From contig JAJDAJ010000001.1 of NCBI GenBank assembly GCA_029261925.1, forward strand, positions 1 to 64,000: a stretch of DNA of 64,000 nucleotides. Reading direction: 5' to 3'. Each line of letters begins with the position of its first letter. The first letter of the stretch is position 1. Source of the stretch: Deltaproteobacteria bacterium. GTDB taxonomy: Bacteria; Myxococcota_A; UBA9160; SZUA-336. Shown piece after piece: positions 28,221-37,230 of this stretch. The notes under the pieces are model-generated. The model ran no database searches. It saw only the letters and a program-made list of their open reading frames with translations, and was not told the DNA's origin. The position numbers and the translations under genes were made by a program.

Positions 28221-29432
28221 TTGACGCACACCCTGATCGTGGGAGCGGGCCCCGGAGGCGCGACGCTCGCCTACCTGCTGGCGCGGCGCGGTCTGCGCGT
28301 GACGCTGCTCGAGCGCCAGCGCGACTTCGCGCGGGCCTTCCGCGGCGAGGTGCTGATGCCCAGCGCGCTGGACGCGCTGGCCCAGGCGGGTCTGGCGGGC
28401 GCGCTGGCCGGCGTGCCGGGTGTGGAGCTGCGGGGCGCGGAGGCCTGGCTGCGGGGCCGGCGCTTCCTGCGCGTGGACTTCGAGCGCGAGAGCATGGGCG
28501 GCGCGTTCCCGGTGTGGACCTCGCAGCCCGCGCTGCTCGAGATGCTGGTGGCGCGGGCCGGTGCGTTCGACGGCTTCGCGCTCGAGCGGGGCACCAGCGC
28601 CCGCGAGCTGCTGCGCGAGGGTGGGCGCGTGGTCGGGGCACGCGTGCACGACGGCGAGCGGGAGCGCGAGATCCTGGCGGACGTGGTGATCGGCGCCGAC
28701 GGGCGCGCCTCGGTGGTGCGCCGCGATCTGGCGCCCCATGTGCGTGCGGAGCGCGCCGCGATGGACGTGGTCTGGTGCCGGGTCCCGCTGCCGCCCGCTC
28801 ACGCCGAGGATCCGCGCCTGCGCGCGTACGTCGGCAACGGTCACTTCGCGATCGCGGGCCCGACCCCGGAGGGCACCCTGCAGATCGGCTGGGTGATCGG
28901 CAAGGGCCGCTTCGGCGACCTGCGCGCCCGCGGCATCGGGCAGTGGCTCGACGAGCTGGCGGCACACGTCTCGCCCGAGCTCGGCGGCCACCTGCGCGCG
29001 CACCGGAACGACGCCTCGCGGCCGTTCCTGCTGGACGTGGTCGCCGATCGCGTCGATCCCTGGTGGCGCCCCGGGGCGCTGCTGATCGGGGACGCGGCGC
29101 ACACCATGTCCCCGGTCGGGGCGCAGGGCATCAACATCGCGATCCGCGACGCCCTGGTCGCGGCCAACCACCTGGTGCCGGCCCTCGAGTCCGGAGCCGA
29201 CCCCGCCGCGCTCGACGCGGCCTGCGCGCGCATCGAGGCCGAGCGCCTGCCCGAGCTGCGCCGGCTGCAGTGGCTCCAGTCGATCCCGCCGCGCATCGCC
29301 CTGCGCGACGCCGGGTGGGCGCGGGCGCTGATTCGCGTGCTGCCGGTGCTCGGCGTGGGCCGTCGCACGGCGCGCGGGCCGCTCGTGCGCTGGTTCGCGC
29401 GCGGCGTGACCGACGTGACGCTCGAGGTCTGA
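28221..29432 (+). CDS. FAD-dependent monooxygenase (PHBH family)
   Basis: A 403-residue flavoprotein with the dinucleotide motif LIVGAGPGGATLAYLLARRG at the N-terminus, a DG motif in VVIGADGRASVVRRD near residue 155-165, and the FAD-binding GD motif LIGDAAHTMSPVGAQG near residue 290. This order is that of aromatic and polyketide hydroxylases. A TTG start is needed to keep the Rossmann strand; no good ribosome site is visible. It stands alone on the plus strand, 8 nt before the end of the convergent SDR gene. Substrate unknown. Confidence 0.82.
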   Translation: MTHTLIVGAGPGGATLAYLLARRGLRVTLLERQRDFARAFRGEVLMPSALDALAQAGLAGALAGVPGVELRGAEAWLRGRRFLRVDFERESMGGAFPVWTSQPALLEMLVARAGAFDGFALERGTSARELLREGGRVVGARVHDGEREREILADVVIGADGRASVVRRDLAPHVRAERAAMDVVWCRVPLPPAHAEDPRLRAYVGNGHFAIAGPTPEGTLQIGWVIGKGRFGDLRARGIGQWLDELAAHVSPELGGHLRAHRNDASRPFLLDVVADRVDPWWRPGALLIGDAAHTMSPVGAQGINIAIRDALVAANHLVPALESGADPAALDAACARIEAERLPELRRLQWLQSIPPRIALRDAGWARALIRVLPVLGVGRRTARGPLVRWFARGVTDVTLEV

Positions 29433-29440
29433 GCGCGCCC

Positions 29441-30277
29441 TCAGTCCGCCGGCAGGAACGGCGGCAGCACGCGCGGATTGGTGCCCGCGAGCAGCGGCTC
29501 CCAGCGCCGGCGCACGACCTCCCGGGTCTCCGGATGCGACAGGGCGAAGAGCTCGTCGTTGACGATGGCGTCGTGCACGCAGTCCGCGACGCGCTCGGGC
29601 GGCAGGCCCTCGGCGTCGAGCAGGCGGCGCGCGCTCTCCTGGCGCGCGACGGTCTCGCCCGGCCCGCCGAGCGCCTCGGGTCGGTTGCGCTCGCTGCGGA
29701 AGATGCCGGTGGTCACGAGCATCGGGCACACGGCGGTCACGCCCACCCCGGTGCCGTCGAGCTCGTGGTAGAGCGTCTCGCTGATCGCGACCACCGCGTG
29801 CTTGGTCGCCGCGTAGGCACCGAACTCGCGCACGACCGCGAGGCCGGCGGTCGACGCGGTGTTGACGATGTGGCCGCGCCCCCGCTCGACCAGCAGGGGT
29901 CCGAAGACGGAGATGCCGTGCACCACGCCCATGATGTTCACGTCGATCACCCAGCGCCAGTCCTCGAGGCGTGTCTCGAGCAGCGGCGCCAGCGGCGCCA
30001 CGCCGGCGTTGTTGCAGACCACGTGGACGTCGCCGAAGGCCTCGAGCGTGCGCCCGGCCAGGGCCTGCACGTCCTCCGCGCGCGTCACGTCGGTGGGAAC
30101 CGCGAGCACCTCCGCACCGGCATCGGCCAGCTCGCCGCGGGTGCGCTCGAGCGCCGCGGCCTCGACGTCGGCAAGCACCACGCGCATGCCCTCGCGCGCC
30201 AGCCGGAAGCCCAGGGCGCGGCCGATGCCGCTGGCCCCGCCCGTGATCACCGCCACGCCGCCCTTCAGGTCGCGCAT
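29441..30277 (-). CDS. SDR-family oxidoreductase
   Basis: A 278-residue short-chain dehydrogenase with TGGASGIGRALG (cofactor), CNNAGVAPL, active Ser in NTASTAGLA and catalytic YAATK. The C-terminal part is longer than in minimal SDRs and ends RVLPPFLPAD. Its ATG directly follows the stop codon of the phytanoyl-CoA dioxygenase gene with no gap, so they are cotranscribed. A hydroxylated product of that oxygenase is a plausible substrate; this is inference from context. Confidence 0.85.
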   Translation of the reverse strand: MRDLKGGVAVITGGASGIGRALGFRLAREGMRVVLADVEAAALERTRGELADAGAEVLAVPTDVTRAEDVQALAGRTLEAFGDVHVVCNNAGVAPLAPLLETRLEDWRWVIDVNIMGVVHGISVFGPLLVERGRGHIVNTASTAGLAVVREFGAYAATKHAVVAISETLYHELDGTGVGVTAVCPMLVTTGIFRSERNRPEALGGPGETVARQESARRLLDAEGLPPERVADCVHDAIVNDELFALSHPETREVVRRRWEPLLAGTNPRVLPPFLPAD

Positions 30278-31135
30278 CTAGCCGAGCTCCCCGCGCTCGA
30301 GCAGCTCGCCGGGGTCGCGCAGCTCGACCATTCCGAGGTAGCCGCCCCCGCTCTCGATCGCGTCGTGGACCGGATAGCCGAGCAGCTCTCGCGCGCGCAG
30401 CGGCAGCTCGCGTGCGATCGCCGGCGGCGTGGCCAGGTAGTTGTTCTCCTCGGTCCGCAGCCAGCCGAGCACGAAGCTCAGGTGCAGGCCGCGCCGGCGG
30501 CGGTCGGGGGTTGCGTTGGTCCCGGCCTGGTGAATCACCGAGCCCAGGTACAGCACCGAGGCGCCCGCGGGCATCGCGGCCACCGCCCACTCGTCGTCCC
30601 CGGGCTGGCGCTCGCGCGGCCAGCGGTGGCTGCCGGGCACCAAGCGCGTGGCGCCGAGCTCGGCGCTGAAGTCGCCCAGCGCGGTCATCGAGGCGACCTG
30701 GAGCGTGGGGTGGGGGCGCGGCACGTGGATCCATACGTCCTCGTCGCGATGCGGCCACTGCGCCTCGGCACCGGGGCCGCGGTCGAGCAGGTGACCGACG
30801 TTGAGCTGCCAGCGCGCGCAGCTCGGCCCCAGCACCTGCGCGCAGACCCCGTCGAGCAGCGGATGACACAGGACGTGGTCGACGAAGGTACGCGACTTCG
30901 ACGCCAGTGCGGCGACGTGGCGTGTGCGCGTGCCGAAGAAGGCGCCCACGACCGGATTCACGTGGGGCATGGCGGGATCCGCTGCCTCCAGGTGCGGGTC
31001 GAGCTCGGCGTTCAGGCGCGCCACCGTGTCGGGCGCGAGCATCTCCTCGACGATCACGGCTCCGTCGGCCTGGAGGGCGGAGACGATCTTCTCGAGCGGG
31101 TCGCCGGCGCGCAGCCGGGTCAGCGTGGCGGGCAT
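30278..31135 (-). CDS. Phytanoyl-CoA dioxygenase family protein
   Basis: A 285-residue Fe(II)/2-oxoglutarate oxygenase. The iron facial triad is visible as WPHRDEDVW (HxD) and SVIHQAGTNA (distal His), and the 2-oxoglutarate Arg is in RRRRGLHLSF. The N-terminus, LQADGAVIVEEMLAPD, is typical of the family. A strong ribosome site (GGAGGCCCC) precedes the ATG. It leads a two-gene unit with the SDR immediately after it. Members hydroxylate acyl-CoAs, terpenoids or other lipids. Confidence 0.87.
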   Translation of the reverse strand: MPATLTRLRAGDPLEKIVSALQADGAVIVEEMLAPDTVARLNAELDPHLEAADPAMPHVNPVVGAFFGTRTRHVAALASKSRTFVDHVLCHPLLDGVCAQVLGPSCARWQLNVGHLLDRGPGAEAQWPHRDEDVWIHVPRPHPTLQVASMTALGDFSAELGATRLVPGSHRWPRERQPGDDEWAVAAMPAGASVLYLGSVIHQAGTNATPDRRRRGLHLSFVLGWLRTEENNYLATPPAIARELPLRARELLGYPVHDAIESGGGYLGMVELRDPGELLERGELG

Positions 31136-31190
31136 GGGGCCTCCGATCTACCCGCCGAGCCTACCAGAGCGCGGATCCGCGGGCTCCGGA

Positions 31191-31967
31191 TCAGCGCGAG
31201 GTCCAGCCGCCGTCCACCGGCAGGGTCACGCCCGTGACGTAGCTGCTCGCGTCGCTGGCCAGGAAGAGCAGGGCCACGTCGAGCTCGTGCTCGTCGCCGG
31301 GGCGGCGCAGCGGCGTGTTCCGCTCCACCCAGGCACGCGGGCGCTCGCTGTCGAGCATCCCGGCCGTCATCTCGGTGCGGAAGTAGCCCGGCGCCAGGGC
31401 ATTCACGCGCAGCCCCTCGGCCGCCCACTGACCGGCGAGCTCCCGGGTGAGGCCGACCACCGCGGACTTCGAGGTCGCGTAGGCCGTCATGTGGTTGGGC
31501 GCAGCGGCGACCAGGCCGTGGATCGAGGCCACGTTGACGATGCTGCCGTGCGCGCTGCGCAGCAGCAGGGGGGCCGCCTGGCGGCAGAGGTCGAAGAGCC
31601 CGGTCTGGTTGACGGCGATCACCCGCTCGAAGGTCTCGAGCGACTGCGTGTCGGCGCGCTCCCCCGCGTCGCTGATGCCCGCGTTGTTGACCAGCACGTC
31701 GAGGCCCCCGCAGCTCTGCTCGACCCGGGCCACGAGAGCCGCCACGTCCTGCGTGCGACTCACGTCGCAGGGAACGGCCAGCGCCCCCGGAAGCGTGGAG
31801 GCCAGCGCCTCGATGCGGTCCCTGCGGCGCGCCGCCAGCACCACCCGAGCGCCGGCCCCGGCCAGCACCCGGGCGAAGCGCGCGCCGAGGCCGCTCGACG
31901 CTCCGGTCACCAGGGCGACGCGCCCGTCGAGTCGCAGCAGGGGCGTGGCGTCGACCGGGCCGGACAT
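31191..31967 (-). CDS. SDR-family oxidoreductase
   Basis: A 258-residue short-chain dehydrogenase. It shows VALVTGASSGLGARFA, VNNAGISD, active Ser in NVASIHG, catalytic YATSK, and the C-terminal TGVTLPVDGGWTSR of FabG-like members. ATG at 31967 is chosen; the open frame extends further upstream into the intergenic region with low-complexity residues. It is divergent from the NTF2-like gene (88-nt spacer) and lies 55 nt downstream of the phytanoyl-CoA dioxygenase gene on the same strand. Substrate unknown. Confidence 0.87.
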   Translation of the reverse strand: MSGPVDATPLLRLDGRVALVTGASSGLGARFARVLAGAGARVVLAARRRDRIEALASTLPGALAVPCDVSRTQDVAALVARVEQSCGGLDVLVNNAGISDAGERADTQSLETFERVIAVNQTGLFDLCRQAAPLLLRSAHGSIVNVASIHGLVAAAPNHMTAYATSKSAVVGLTRELAGQWAAEGLRVNALAPGYFRTEMTAGMLDSERPRAWVERNTPLRRPGDEHELDVALLFLASDASSYVTGVTLPVDGGWTSR

Positions 31968-32055
31968 CGCGCGCAGCCTACCCCGGGGCCGGCGTCGGGT
32001 TCCACTTGAGCCGGCGGCCCGGGCGCGAGACCATGGGGGCTCGACGGGAGGCAGC

Positions 32056-32514
32056 ATGGAGCTCTGGGAGATCGAGGCGAGGGAGAGCATCCGCGACCTG
32101 GTCGCGCGCTACAACGCCAACGGCGACTCCGGTCGCATCGAGCAGATGGCCGCGCTGTTCGCCGAGGAGGCCGTGATGACCATCGCGCCCGACGGCGAGC
32201 ACGCGGGCCGCAAGGCCATCGGCGAGTTCTTCGGCTCGATCGCGAAGGGCACGCTGGACGGGCAGAAGCGCAGCGCGGACGCCGTGCGCTACATCCGCCA
32301 CTACACGGCCACGCACCAGATCGACGTCCTCGACGAGCAGAGCGCGAAGGGCCGCTGCTACTACTTCGTGCTCACCGACCGCGGTCTCGACCACTGGGGC
32401 CGCTACATCGACGAGTACCGCCGCCTCGACGGGACCTGGCAGTTCTGGCGCCGCACCTGCACGACCGACGGACGCCTCGAGGGCGGCTGGGCCGCGGCGC
32501 GCGCCAGCGCCTGA
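32056..32514 (+). CDS. NTF2-like (SnoaL-type) protein
   Basis: A 152-residue cone-shaped alpha+beta fold protein. The first helix carries EARESIRDLVARYNANGDSG and the next strand region MAALFAEEAVMTIAP, the pattern of SnoaL-like and limonene-epoxide-hydrolase-like proteins. The rest is consistent with the curved sheet (HYTATHQIDVL; GRCYYFVLTDRG). Many members are small hydrolases, isomerases or binding proteins in polyketide or terpenoid catabolism. The ATG follows GGGAGGCAGC. Function cannot be assigned further. Confidence 0.8.
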   Translation: MELWEIEARESIRDLVARYNANGDSGRIEQMAALFAEEAVMTIAPDGEHAGRKAIGEFFGSIAKGTLDGQKRSADAVRYIRHYTATHQIDVLDEQSAKGRCYYFVLTDRGLDHWGRYIDEYRRLDGTWQFWRRTCTTDGRLEGGWAAARASA

Positions 32515-32521
32515 GCCGCGC

Positions 32522-32731
32522 TCACTCGTCCAGGGTGAAGCCCAGCTTCAGGGTCACCTGCCATTGCCCGAGCTTCTGGTCCTCGATCCCGCCGCGCACC
32601 TGGATCACCTCGAACCAGCGCATGTTCCGGATCGTGCTCGACGCGCGCTCCAGGGCGTTGCGGACCGCGTCCTCGACCGTGGTCGTGGAGGTCCCCGTCA
32701 GCTCGACGGACTTGTACACGTGATCGGGCAT
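32522..32731 (-). CDS. Dodecin family flavin-binding protein
   Basis: A 69-residue protein that matches dodecin throughout: MPDHVYKSVELTGTS at the start, DAVRNALERASSTIRNMRWF with the Trp that stacks on the flavin, and a final QVTLKLGFTLDE strand. Dodecins assemble into dodecamers that store flavins and quench their photochemistry. The gene lies 11 nt downstream of the ferritin-like gene on the same strand, so two storage proteins form one unit. Length is typical. Confidence 0.92.
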   Translation of the reverse strand: MPDHVYKSVELTGTSTTTVEDAVRNALERASSTIRNMRWFEVIQVRGGIEDQKLGQWQVTLKLGFTLDE

Positions 32732-32742
32732 CGCGGGGTCTC

Positions 32743-33183
32743 CTAGGCGTCGCCGCGCTTGCGCAGCATCTTGCGGATCTCGTTGACGTGGATGGACTCG
32801 GCCTGGACCATCTGTCGGGCCAGCTCCTCGAGGGCGACGCTGCGGTTCTCGGTCACCTCGAGCAGGCGCTCGTACAGCACGATGCCCGCCTCCTCGTGCA
32901 TCACCAGCTCCTCCATGATCGCGTCCACGCTGTCGTGGTGGGTACCCACGAGCTCGCCGATCGCCAGCGAGACCGGCGCGCCCAGGCTGGTGACCTCCTC
33001 GCCCGCCTGCGTGGCGTGCGTCATGGCCTCGTTGGCCTGGGCCTGCATCCAGCTGATGATGGGGATGCGCGCGTGCCCGAAGATCATCAGCGAGTACTGC
33101 GTGTAGCGGACCATTCCCGCGAGCTCGTGCTCGACGATCCGGTTGAGTGCGTTCACGGCCTCGTCGCGGTCGAGCTTACCCAT
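32743..33183 (-). CDS. Ferritin-like / bacterioferritin-type protein
   Basis: A 146-residue four-helix-bundle protein. Di-iron ligands are suggested by IVEHELAGMVRYTQY, MHEEAGIVLYERLLE and QAESIHVNEIRKM. It resembles bacterioferritin-related proteins but is more divergent than the Bfr at 62784. ATG at 33183 has an excellent ribosome site (AGGAGGTCC). It is cotranscribed with dodecin. Iron storage or oxidative protection is likely. Confidence 0.82.
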   Translation of the reverse strand: MGKLDRDEAVNALNRIVEHELAGMVRYTQYSLMIFGHARIPIISWMQAQANEAMTHATQAGEEVTSLGAPVSLAIGELVGTHHDSVDAIMEELVMHEEAGIVLYERLLEVTENRSVALEELARQMVQAESIHVNEIRKMLRKRGDA

Positions 33184-33282
33184 GGTGGACCTCCTGTGCT
33201 GGCTCACGAGGCGAGCCTACGCCCGCGCGCGGCGGATGTACACCGCGGGAGGCTCTGCGGAGGCGGTCGGACTGAGCGGCGT

Positions 33283-35523
33283 TCAGCTGCGGCTGCGCGG
33301 CATGCCCAGCGCCTGCTGGGCGATGATGCTGCGCATGATCTCGCTGGTGCCGCCGTAGATCGCGGTCGCGGTCGACAGGCGGTAGGCGAACTCGATCTCG
33401 CCGTCGCCCGCCGCCCCCGGCTGGTCCTTGCGCAGGATCGAGTCGGGTGCGGCCAGGTCCATCAGGTCGGCGGAGTCGGCGATGTACGCCTCGGCGCCGA
33501 AGAGCTTGACCATCGGACCCTGGCCCTGGTCGTCGGGCCGCCCCTGGGCGCCGTTCCAGAGCCCGCGCAGGCTGAGCAGCCAGGAGATGCGGGCACGGGC
33601 CCAGGTCCGCGCCAGTCGCCCGTGCACGGCGGGATCGTCGATCGCGCGGCCCTTGCCGCGGCGCGTCGCCTGCGCCCAGTCCACCGTCGCCTCGACCGCG
33701 CGCCTGTGGTCGATCCCGTAGGTCGCCGCGCCGCCCGCGCCGTGCTCGATCTCGAGCGCATGGGCCAGCACGGCCCAGCCGGCGTTGAGGTCGCCGACGC
33801 GGTAGGCGTCGGAGATGCGCAGGTCCGTGTAGTAGGTGGCGTTGGTGCGCTCGTCGCTGAGCGTGTGGATCGCCTGGGCCTCGAAGCCCGGCGTGTCGGT
33901 GGGCACCAGGAACATGGTCAGTCCGCGGTGCTTGGGCGCGTCGGGATCGGTGCGGGTGAGCAGGAAGATGTACTGCGACACATTCCCGCCGCTGGTGAAC
34001 ATCTTCTGGCCGTTGATCACCCACTCGTCGCCGTCCTGCTCGGCGCGGGTCTGCGCGGCCGCCACGTCGGAGCCCGACGCGGGCTCCGTGTATCCCATGC
34101 TGACGACCGCGTCGCCGGCGGTGATCCGCGGGATCACCTCGCGCTTGAGCTCGTCGCTGCCGAAGCGCAGCAGGCTCTCGCCGATGATCTGTGTCGTGCT
34201 GATCGGGTGGGTGGTCCAGCCGGCGCGCTCGAACTCGAGCATCGACGCGGTCACCTCGAACGGATCGCGGCCCTGGCCCCCGTACTCGACGGGCCAGGAG
34301 GCGAAGGCCACGCCCGCCTCGGCCATCTTCTTGTGGAAGTCGGGGCGATGGCCGTCCCAGTCGTACTGTGCCGCCGCGCGCAGCTCGTCGGTGAGGTTCT
34401 CCTCGAAGAAGCGCCGCACCTCGCGTCCGTAGGCCTCGGCCTTGCTGCCGAGGCCGAAGTCCAGCGTGACCTCGCCGGGATCGGGCAGGGCGACGCCCGC
34501 CCCGCACCAGAGCCGCTCGCCGCCGAGCGCCCAGCAGGCCTGAGGATCGCCGGCGGTCAGCGCCCAGGCCTTGCCGCGCCGCTGGTAGAGCTGGATGTCG
34601 TACTCGAGCGAGAGTCCGTAGCCCCCGTGCGTGTGCAGCGCGCGGCGCACGGCCCAGCCGGTGGACTCGGAGGCCCAGGCGAACGCCAGCGGGATCAGGG
34701 CTCCGGCCTCGGGCCGGCCCTCGCCGAGAGCACAGACCGCGTCCCAGACCAGCAGCCGGGCGCCCTCGAGGTTGGTGATCGCGTCGGCCAGGGGGTGGGC
34801 CACACCCTGGAACGCGCCGATCGGGCGATCGAACTGGATGCGCTCGGTGGCGTACTCCGCCGCGATCTCCACCGCCCGGCGGCCCAGCGCTGAGAGCGCC
34901 GCAGCGGCGAGCAGTCGCCACTCCTCCACGGCGCGCTCGAAGCACGCGCGCGCCTGGGCGCCGCTGGCCAGGACGTCGCGTCGCTCGACGCCGGGGCCTT
35001 CGCGCAGGGAGCGCCGCGCGACCGGCGCCGCGCCCAGGTTGTGCGCCGGCTCGTGCGCGGGCGGGCCCTGCACCAGCACCAGGTCGTCCCCGTCGAGGCC
35101 GAGCACCGCGTCGGCGACCGCGCCGCCGGGCGCCAGCACCTGCCCGTCGTCGGCCGCGCGCGGCGCCAGGACGACCAGCGCGTCGCCGGCCAGCGTGCGC
35201 TCCAGCAGCGGCCTCGCCGCCGGCGCCTCGCAGGCGGCCAGCGCAGCGCAGGCGGCGATCGACTCGAGCAGCGGGGCCGACGCCAGGTGGCGGCCCACCT
35301 GCTCGGCGATCAGCACGCTCTCGAACAGGCCGGCGCCGCTGCCCCCGAGTGCCTCCGGCACCCGCATGCCCACGGCGCCGGTCTCGACCAGCGTCTTCCA
35401 GAGCGCGGGATCGAAGCCCTGGGGCTCGGCCGCGCGTACGCGCTCGGGGCTCGACTCGGCGGCGAAGAGCTCCGCGAAGGTGTCGCGCAGCAGCTCCTGC
35501 TCTTCATTCAGGTCGAGGTTCAC
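33283..35523 (-). CDS. Fused two-domain acyl-CoA dehydrogenase, half domain then full domain
   Basis: A 746-residue flavoprotein. Residues 1-365 are a short acyl-CoA dehydrogenase domain (LNEEQELLRDTFAELFA; ATERIQFDRPIGAFQ; LHTHGGYGLSLEYDIQLYQR). Residues about 370-746 are a complete one (SMGYTEPASGSDVAAAQTRA; INGQKMFTSGG; TAIYGGTSEIMRSIIAQQ). The order is the reverse of the fusion at 1609-3714. Such pairs in mycobacteria form alpha2beta2 enzymes for steroid-derived CoA esters. The start is GTG at 35523 with GGGAGG upstream; the frame further up is not coding. Substrate unknown. Confidence 0.87.
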   Translation of the reverse strand: MNLDLNEEQELLRDTFAELFAAESSPERVRAAEPQGFDPALWKTLVETGAVGMRVPEALGGSGAGLFESVLIAEQVGRHLASAPLLESIAACAALAACEAPAARPLLERTLAGDALVVLAPRAADDGQVLAPGGAVADAVLGLDGDDLVLVQGPPAHEPAHNLGAAPVARRSLREGPGVERRDVLASGAQARACFERAVEEWRLLAAAALSALGRRAVEIAAEYATERIQFDRPIGAFQGVAHPLADAITNLEGARLLVWDAVCALGEGRPEAGALIPLAFAWASESTGWAVRRALHTHGGYGLSLEYDIQLYQRRGKAWALTAGDPQACWALGGERLWCGAGVALPDPGEVTLDFGLGSKAEAYGREVRRFFEENLTDELRAAAQYDWDGHRPDFHKKMAEAGVAFASWPVEYGGQGRDPFEVTASMLEFERAGWTTHPISTTQIIGESLLRFGSDELKREVIPRITAGDAVVSMGYTEPASGSDVAAAQTRAEQDGDEWVINGQKMFTSGGNVSQYIFLLTRTDPDAPKHRGLTMFLVPTDTPGFEAQAIHTLSDERTNATYYTDLRISDAYRVGDLNAGWAVLAHALEIEHGAGGAATYGIDHRRAVEATVDWAQATRRGKGRAIDDPAVHGRLARTWARARISWLLSLRGLWNGAQGRPDDQGQGPMVKLFGAEAYIADSADLMDLAAPDSILRKDQPGAAGDGEIEFAYRLSTATAIYGGTSEIMRSIIAQQALGMPRSRS

Positions 35524-35603
35524 GCCCGCCTCCCGTCGTTGCCGCCGGTGGGGCGGCAGCCTGCTGGCACGGCCGGCCCCGCGCGGGCCCGGCACGCGCG
35601 GTC

Positions 35604-36686
35604 TCAGAACGGCCGCGTCACCGAGTGGGTGGGGCCGAAGGTGTGCAGCGCGAGCGCGTGCAGGTTGCCCAGGCCCCCGCAGACCATGACCATCATGTTC
35701 TCGGGCCGCCCGATCAGCGACACCCTGCCGCCGGCGCGAACGCGGCCGCTGGCCTCGTGCACCTCTCGATGCGGCTCGGGCCACCAGTCGACCGGCAGCG
35801 AGGCGTGCTCGCAGAGCTTCTCCTGCACGGCCTCGATGTCGGGATAGGCGGCGGCGATCAGGTCGGCCCACGGCGGGGCGATCGCGACCAGGATCTCGTG
35901 CTCGTCGTCGTCTGGCCCGATGAAGGCGTTGGTACCGAGAAACGCGAGCGACTTGCCGATCAGCTCGAGCAGGTCCACCCCGTTGGTCGCCGTGATGTCG
36001 GCGACGTCGATGGTGCCGGTGACGTCCTTGACCGTGACCGCGTCGCCCGGGACGCCCAGGCGCTCGCCCAGCGGTGCCCAGGGCGAGCGCTCCTCCCACT
36101 CGGCGACGACCACTCCGGTCACGCGCCCCGGCTGGCCGAAGACGCTCTTGGACGTCTGGCCCACGACCTGGCCGGCCACGTTGCGCATCACCAGGCGGAT
36201 GGCGCGGCCGATCGCCGGCGCGGGTCCGGCCTGCCCACCGAAGCAGCCCGCGCCGTAGGGGATCCCCAGGCGGTCGCGCGAGGGCCCGTTCACGAACAGA
36301 CCGGGCACCACGCAGCAGGTGGTGGTGTTGAGTGCGAAGAGGTTGAAGTCGGGCTCGGTCATGGCCTCGAGCGCGGTGCAGATCAGCGGCATCGACTCCG
36401 GCGGGGCTCCGGCCATCACGGCGTTGATCGCGACCTTCTCGACGGTGCAGCGGCCGTTGCGCGGCGGCAGGTCTCCCAGGCTGTCGTCCGGGAAGCGCCC
36501 CGATGCCGCCACGTGCTCGCGGACGAGCGCCTCCGTCGGCGGGATCAGCGGCAGCCCGTCGCCCCAGCCCGAGTCGGTGGCCAGGCGCAGGAACGCGGCG
36601 GGGTCGTCCTCGACCTCGACGCGCGAGCTGACCAGCCAGTCGAGCTGGCAGCCCTCGGGCCCGCAGGAGCGATCGATCTGCGTCAT
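35604..36686 (-). CDS. Conserved protein downstream of the UGSC selenoprotein, function unknown
   Basis: A 360-residue soluble protein that I cannot place in a named enzyme family. Distinct segments are WGDGLPLIPPTEALVREHV, TVEKVAINAVMAGAPPESMP and YGAGCFGGQAGPAPAIG. Cys residues recur in SCGPEGC, TTTCCVVPG and AGCFGG. No signal peptide is visible. It starts 4 nt after the selenoprotein stop (TGAGCCGATG), so translation is coupled and the two probably work together, perhaps as redox partners; that is inference. Confidence 0.6.
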   Translation of the reverse strand: MTQIDRSCGPEGCQLDWLVSSRVEVEDDPAAFLRLATDSGWGDGLPLIPPTEALVREHVAASGRFPDDSLGDLPPRNGRCTVEKVAINAVMAGAPPESMPLICTALEAMTEPDFNLFALNTTTCCVVPGLFVNGPSRDRLGIPYGAGCFGGQAGPAPAIGRAIRLVMRNVAGQVVGQTSKSVFGQPGRVTGVVVAEWEERSPWAPLGERLGVPGDAVTVKDVTGTIDVADITATNGVDLLELIGKSLAFLGTNAFIGPDDDEHEILVAIAPPWADLIAAAYPDIEAVQEKLCEHASLPVDWWPEPHREVHEASGRVRAGGRVSLIGRPENMMVMVCGGLGNLHALALHTFGPTHSVTRPF

Positions 36687-36690
36687 CGGC

Positions 36691-37230
36691 TCAGACCTCC
36701 GCCGCCAGCGTCTGCAGCAGCGGCTCCCAGTGCTCGCGCGCGATGCGCCGCACCTCGTCCTCGGGCCGCGACTCGAGCGGGTAGGGCAGCACGTGCACGC
36801 GCAACCCGCTGCGGCCCGCATTGGCGGCCATCGAGTGGGCCAGGGCCTCGAACTCCTGTGTCACGACGGCGACCGCCGTCCGACCCCGCTGGAGCGCCAC
36901 GACCGCGTCGTGGACCGTCCAGGAGGTGCAGGAGCCTCAATTACCGAGGCCGACGATCGCGACGTCGACCTCCTCGACGAAGGCGTCGAGCTCCTTGCGC
37001 GTGCGCTCGCCCTCCTCGCCCACGCGGCTGCGCGCGTCCCACCAGCGCAGGCGCGCGCCCGAGGCCTCGAGCGACTTCGACCACTCGTCGGTGGCGTGGA
37101 CGAACGAGCGCCAGGTCTGATCGAAGCGGATGCCCACGGTGCGGCCCGTCAGCGGACCCGCCGGCCGGCCCGGATCGGCGTCGATCTCGGGCGGCGCTGC
37201 CGTGGGGTCCAGGATGCGGATACGGCTCAT
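36691..37230 (-). CDS. UGSC-family selenoprotein with in-frame TGA (Sec98)
   Basis: A 179-residue protein if the TGA at 36937-36939 is read as selenocysteine. The frame continues in register on both sides: VDVAIVGLGN, then U-GSCTSWTVHDAVVAL, then AVAVVTQEFEALAHSMA and the end LLQTLAAEV. The string U-G-S-C is the namesake of the UGSC family, whose members carry Sec or Cys at the first position. Sec98 and Cys101 form a U-x-x-C pair. The ATG at 37230 has an AGGAGGG ribosome site. A perfect hairpin follows the TGA at the right distance for a SECIS. Normal gene calling would split it in two. Biochemical function is unknown; a redox role is likely. Confidence 0.88.
36897..36913 (-). promoter_or_regulatory. 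Candidate bacterial SECIS hairpin of the UGSC gene
   Basis: On the minus strand CCACGAC and GTCGTGG pair perfectly (7 bp) around a GCG loop. The loop starts with G and lies 30 nt after the TGA, inside the 16-37 nt range and with the loop-G required in bacterial SECIS consensus. It lies within the coding sequence, as SelB-dependent elements do. Confidence 0.75.

Noticed and set aside
35524-36099. In-frame extension of the second acyl-CoA dehydrogenase fusion
   Set aside because: It overlaps the UGSC partner gene out of frame; the GTG at 35523 has a ribosome site and a normal N-terminus.
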